The position numbers and the translations under genes were made by a program. From the NCBI RefSeq assembly GCF_014191775.1, contig NZ_JACHXA010000011.1, positions 1 to 64,000 of the forward strand: a stretch of DNA of 64,000 nucleotides, given 5' to 3'. Numbering within the stretch: the first letter of the stretch is position 1; every line of letters starts with the position of its first letter. Shown here one piece after another: positions 61,753 through 64,000 of the stretch. The stretch is from Limibacillus halophilus. Its GTDB lineage: Bacteria > Pseudomonadota > Alphaproteobacteria > Kiloniellales > CECT-8803. The notes under the pieces are model-generated. The model was not told the DNA's origin. It saw nothing but the letters and a program-made list of their open reading frames with translations, and made no database searches.

Positions 61753-64000
61753 ATGAATAACCTGTCCGTGCTTCGAACGGCAGTCCTCGCTATTATCGTG
61801 CTTGCAAGCGCGTCTATCGCGCAGGCTGCGGAAATCGTCCCCTACAGTGGCCCCAACGGCAATCGGCCGGCGATGGCGACGGGCCCAGATTTAGCCCGAA
61901 CCGGGTCCGCTCTCCGCAGGCTCCTGGGCGAGTTTCAGGCTAACCAGGCCACAGCACCCGCCCCGCCGTTCATTGCCAGTGACCGTAGCCTTCTAGTCTC
62001 CAACGGCCACGTTCTGGTGAATGCCGTCGCCGCCGGCACAGGCGCAGCCCTGGAATCGGATTTGCGCGGCCTAGGCCTCAAGGACCATGCCAGATACGGG
62101 CGCATGGTTTCCGGCTATCTGCCAATAGGCCAGATCGCCCGTGCCGCGGCCCTAGGGTCGCTGGGGTCGCTGCAAGCCGCCCGCGAACCACTGGCATTGC
62201 AAGCCAATTACGGCGAGGTGGTCGGGCAGGCTATCCCCGCACTCCGCGCCGACGAAGTGCATGCCGTCGGCATCCTCGGCACCGGTACCGTGGTCGGCAT
62301 TCTTTCCGACAGTTTCGACGCAGACTCGGATGCGCCGCGCTCGATGGCGCAAGACATCGCAACCGGGGACCTTCCGGACGCCGCCGACATCAATATCCTG
62401 CTGGATGGTAACAGTTTCTGCGGCGCGAATTGTATCGACGAGGGGCGCGGCATGGCCCAACTTGTGCATGACGTGGCGCCGGGCGCAGCCATCGCCTTCC
62501 ATACCGCCTGGAACGGCCAAGCCGGATTTGCCGCCGGCATCGAAGCCCTTGCCGCACTCAACCCGGCCCCCGATGTTATTGTCGACGATATCATCTATTT
62601 CGATGAGCCCTGGTTCCAGGACGGTGTCATCGCGCAAGCGGCCGACGCGGCCAAAGCACAGGGCATCCCTTACTTTTCCTCAGCCGCCAACAGCGCCCAG
62701 AAGGCATATGACTGCCGCTTCACTGCGTCGGGAGAGCCTTTCAATGGCAGCGCCGGAGATGGCTCTCTACATAACTTCGCCGTCAATTGCGATACCGGCG
62801 CCCCCACTGGACCCAGCGACTATGGAATGGCGATAGAGGTGCCGCTCGGCACGGTGGTAACCATCGCGATACAGTGGAAGGACCCCTACCGAAGCGCCTG
62901 CCCGGAGGGCACTGTCGGTTGCGCCGAGGCCAGTATCGACCTGGATGCCTACTTGGTGGGAAGCCACGCAATACTCGGTTCGCCAGTGGGGGCCGCCACG
63001 GCGGTGGACAACAACACCGGCCCCACAGGGACCGGCGACCCGGTCGAGGTTCTATCCTTCCCCAACATCGATTTCTGGTTTGATGAAACCTTTGAAATCT
63101 GGATCGTTGCGCGCGGTCCCACGAACCTTCCGGCTGGGGCTACGCTAACCGACGTGAACGGCAACCCGCTTGAATTCAAGATGATCGTCTACAGGGGAAA
63201 TACGCCGAGCGAACATTTCCCCGGTGCACCGACCATCGTGGGCCATATGAATGCCGAAGGCGCCGAGGCGGTTGGGGCGGCCTATCACCTCAATTCGCCC
63301 TACAACGGTGTCGACCCCGCGCTGCTGGAAAGCTTTTCCTCCTGGGGCGTGACGCCGGTTCTGTTCAACTACGACGGCTCCAGCAAGCCGGAGGCGGAGT
63401 GGTATCGCCTCAAACCCGGAATCACCGCGGTTGATGGAACCGACACGACCTTCTTCCCCGGGTTTGTCGGAGATAGCGATGGCGATGGCTTCGTGGACAG
63501 TGACGTCGACCAGAACGGTTACCCCAACTTCTTCGGCACTTCCGCCTCCGCACCGCACGCGGCAGCAGTGGCGGCTTTAATGTTGGAGGCAAACGCAAGT
63601 CTGCTGCCCGACGATGTGTACAGCCTCTTGCGTAGCACCGCGCGTGATATGTGCGACAGCGATCCGGCCACGCACGATTGGTGCCCCTCGTCCGGCTACG
63701 GTCTCATCGACGCTTGGGAGGCCGTCCAAGCCGCATCGGGCGGTACGATCAATGCGCCTCCGACCACGGCCGATGATTCCTACAATGGACTCGAGGACCA
63801 GCAGATCGCCGTCGCGGCGCCCGGCGTACTGGGCAATGACAGCGACCCGGAGGGATCCGCCATCACGGCGGTTTTGGGCAGCGGCCCGGCGGCGGGTAGT
63901 TTGTTGCTCAACGCGGACGGAAGTTTCACCTATGACCCGAACCCGGACTGGAACGGTATTGATAGCTTCACCTATAGAGCGCGCGACACCGAGGGTCGGG
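61753..64000 (+). CDS. Secreted subtilase-like S8 protein with cadherin-like domain (partial)
   Basis: The window ends inside this gene, and 749 residues are visible. Signal peptide of about 25 residues (LAIIVLASASIAQA then AE). The S8-like domain shows the Asp region VVGILSDSFD (Asp186), DEGRGMAQLVHDVAPGA (Glu230, His239) and the nucleophile motif GTSASAPHAAAVAALML (Ser597). A canonical HGT histidine motif is not seen. A calcium-loop-like DSDGDGFVDSDVDQ precedes the Ser motif. From about residue 670 a tandem-95/cadherin-like domain starts (DDSYNGLEDQQIAVAAPGVL). The protein is probably an exported or surface protease or adhesin, perhaps continuing for many repeats. Confidence 0.85.
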   Translation, partial: MNNLSVLRTAVLAIIVLASASIAQAAEIVPYSGPNGNRPAMATGPDLARTGSALRRLLGEFQANQATAPAPPFIASDRSLLVSNGHVLVNAVAAGTGAALESDLRGLGLKDHARYGRMVSGYLPIGQIARAAALGSLGSLQAAREPLALQANYGEVVGQAIPALRADEVHAVGILGTGTVVGILSDSFDADSDAPRSMAQDIATGDLPDAADINILLDGNSFCGANCIDEGRGMAQLVHDVAPGAAIAFHTAWNGQAGFAAGIEALAALNPAPDVIVDDIIYFDEPWFQDGVIAQAADAAKAQGIPYFSSAANSAQKAYDCRFTASGEPFNGSAGDGSLHNFAVNCDTGAPTGPSDYGMAIEVPLGTVVTIAIQWKDPYRSACPEGTVGCAEASIDLDAYLVGSHAILGSPVGAATAVDNNTGPTGTGDPVEVLSFPNIDFWFDETFEIWIVARGPTNLPAGATLTDVNGNPLEFKMIVYRGNTPSEHFPGAPTIVGHMNAEGAEAVGAAYHLNSPYNGVDPALLESFSSWGVTPVLFNYDGSSKPEAEWYRLKPGITAVDGTDTTFFPGFVGDSDGDGFVDSDVDQNGYPNFFGTSASAPHAAAVAALMLEANASLLPDDVYSLLRSTARDMCDSDPATHDWCPSSGYGLIDAWEAVQAASGGTINAPPTTADDSYNGLEDQQIAVAAPGVLGNDSDPEGSAITAVLGSGPAAGSLLLNADGSFTYDPNPDWNGIDSFTYRARDTEGR

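Overview
The window looks like chromosomal core DNA of an alphaproteobacterium, probably a marine or halotolerant member of the Rhodospirillales/Kiloniellales type. The placement is inferred from gene content, not from a search. Supporting signs are the order rpoD-dnaG-yqeY-carA-carB-greA, a three-subunit (alpha1/alpha2/beta) transhydrogenase, COQ9, ELM1 and TIGR02444-type proteins, a MarR/OmpR/EnvZ trio beside ilvE, a BCCT osmolyte transporter, and the class GN sortase with its vWFA target known from marine proteobacteria. Genes are dense on both strands. I see no insertion sequence, prophage, integrase, CRISPR array or rRNA.

Layout. Positions 1-8000 carry a TPR protein, a molybdopterin oxidoreductase, a PuuA-like glutamine synthetase, an EEP-fold phosphohydrolase and an FAD-linked oxidase, then a CAT-anticodon tRNA. 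Positions 8051-21100 are the information-processing and pyrimidine block: MBL hydrolase, rpoD, dnaG, yqeY, carA, carB and greA. Between carA and carB sits an opposite-strand operon of three exported proteins (two Cys-containing unknowns and a SCO protein). Positions 21173-28650 hold an Lrp regulator, an ELM1 protein, a 2OG-Fe(II) oxygenase, a large unrecognised protein, thioredoxin reductase and an OatA-like membrane acyltransferase. Positions 28721-37980 hold two divergent acyl-CoA synthetases (one PrpE), an SDR enzyme, two YdcH-like mini-proteins, ubiX, purE-purK, COQ9 and rpsU. Positions 38096-46780 are on the minus strand: transhydrogenase operon, CorA/ZntB-like channel coupled to a TerC protein, ABC1 kinase, ketopantoate reductase and an aspartate aminotransferase.

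Positions 47039-54280 are on the plus strand: the vWFA sortase target overlapping its sortase, uvrB, a DUF3105 protein and a multi-pass membrane protein. Positions 54295-58240 hold the EnvZ/OmpR/MarR set divergent from ilvE. The last part holds a BCCT transporter, two tandem micro-ORFs of 37 and 41 codons, a potassium channel with a C-terminal zinc ribbon, and the start of a secreted subtilase-like protein that runs off the window.

Genes that may act together: UbiX, COQ9 and the ABC1 kinase (quinone synthesis or homeostasis); the SCO cluster (extracytoplasmic copper or redox chemistry); the sortase pair (a self-contained surface-anchoring system); and BCCT plus the ion channel (osmotic and ionic balance). 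The least explained items are the micro-ORF pair at 60322-60623, the 649-residue orphan at 23654-25603 and the carA/carB-splitting operon.
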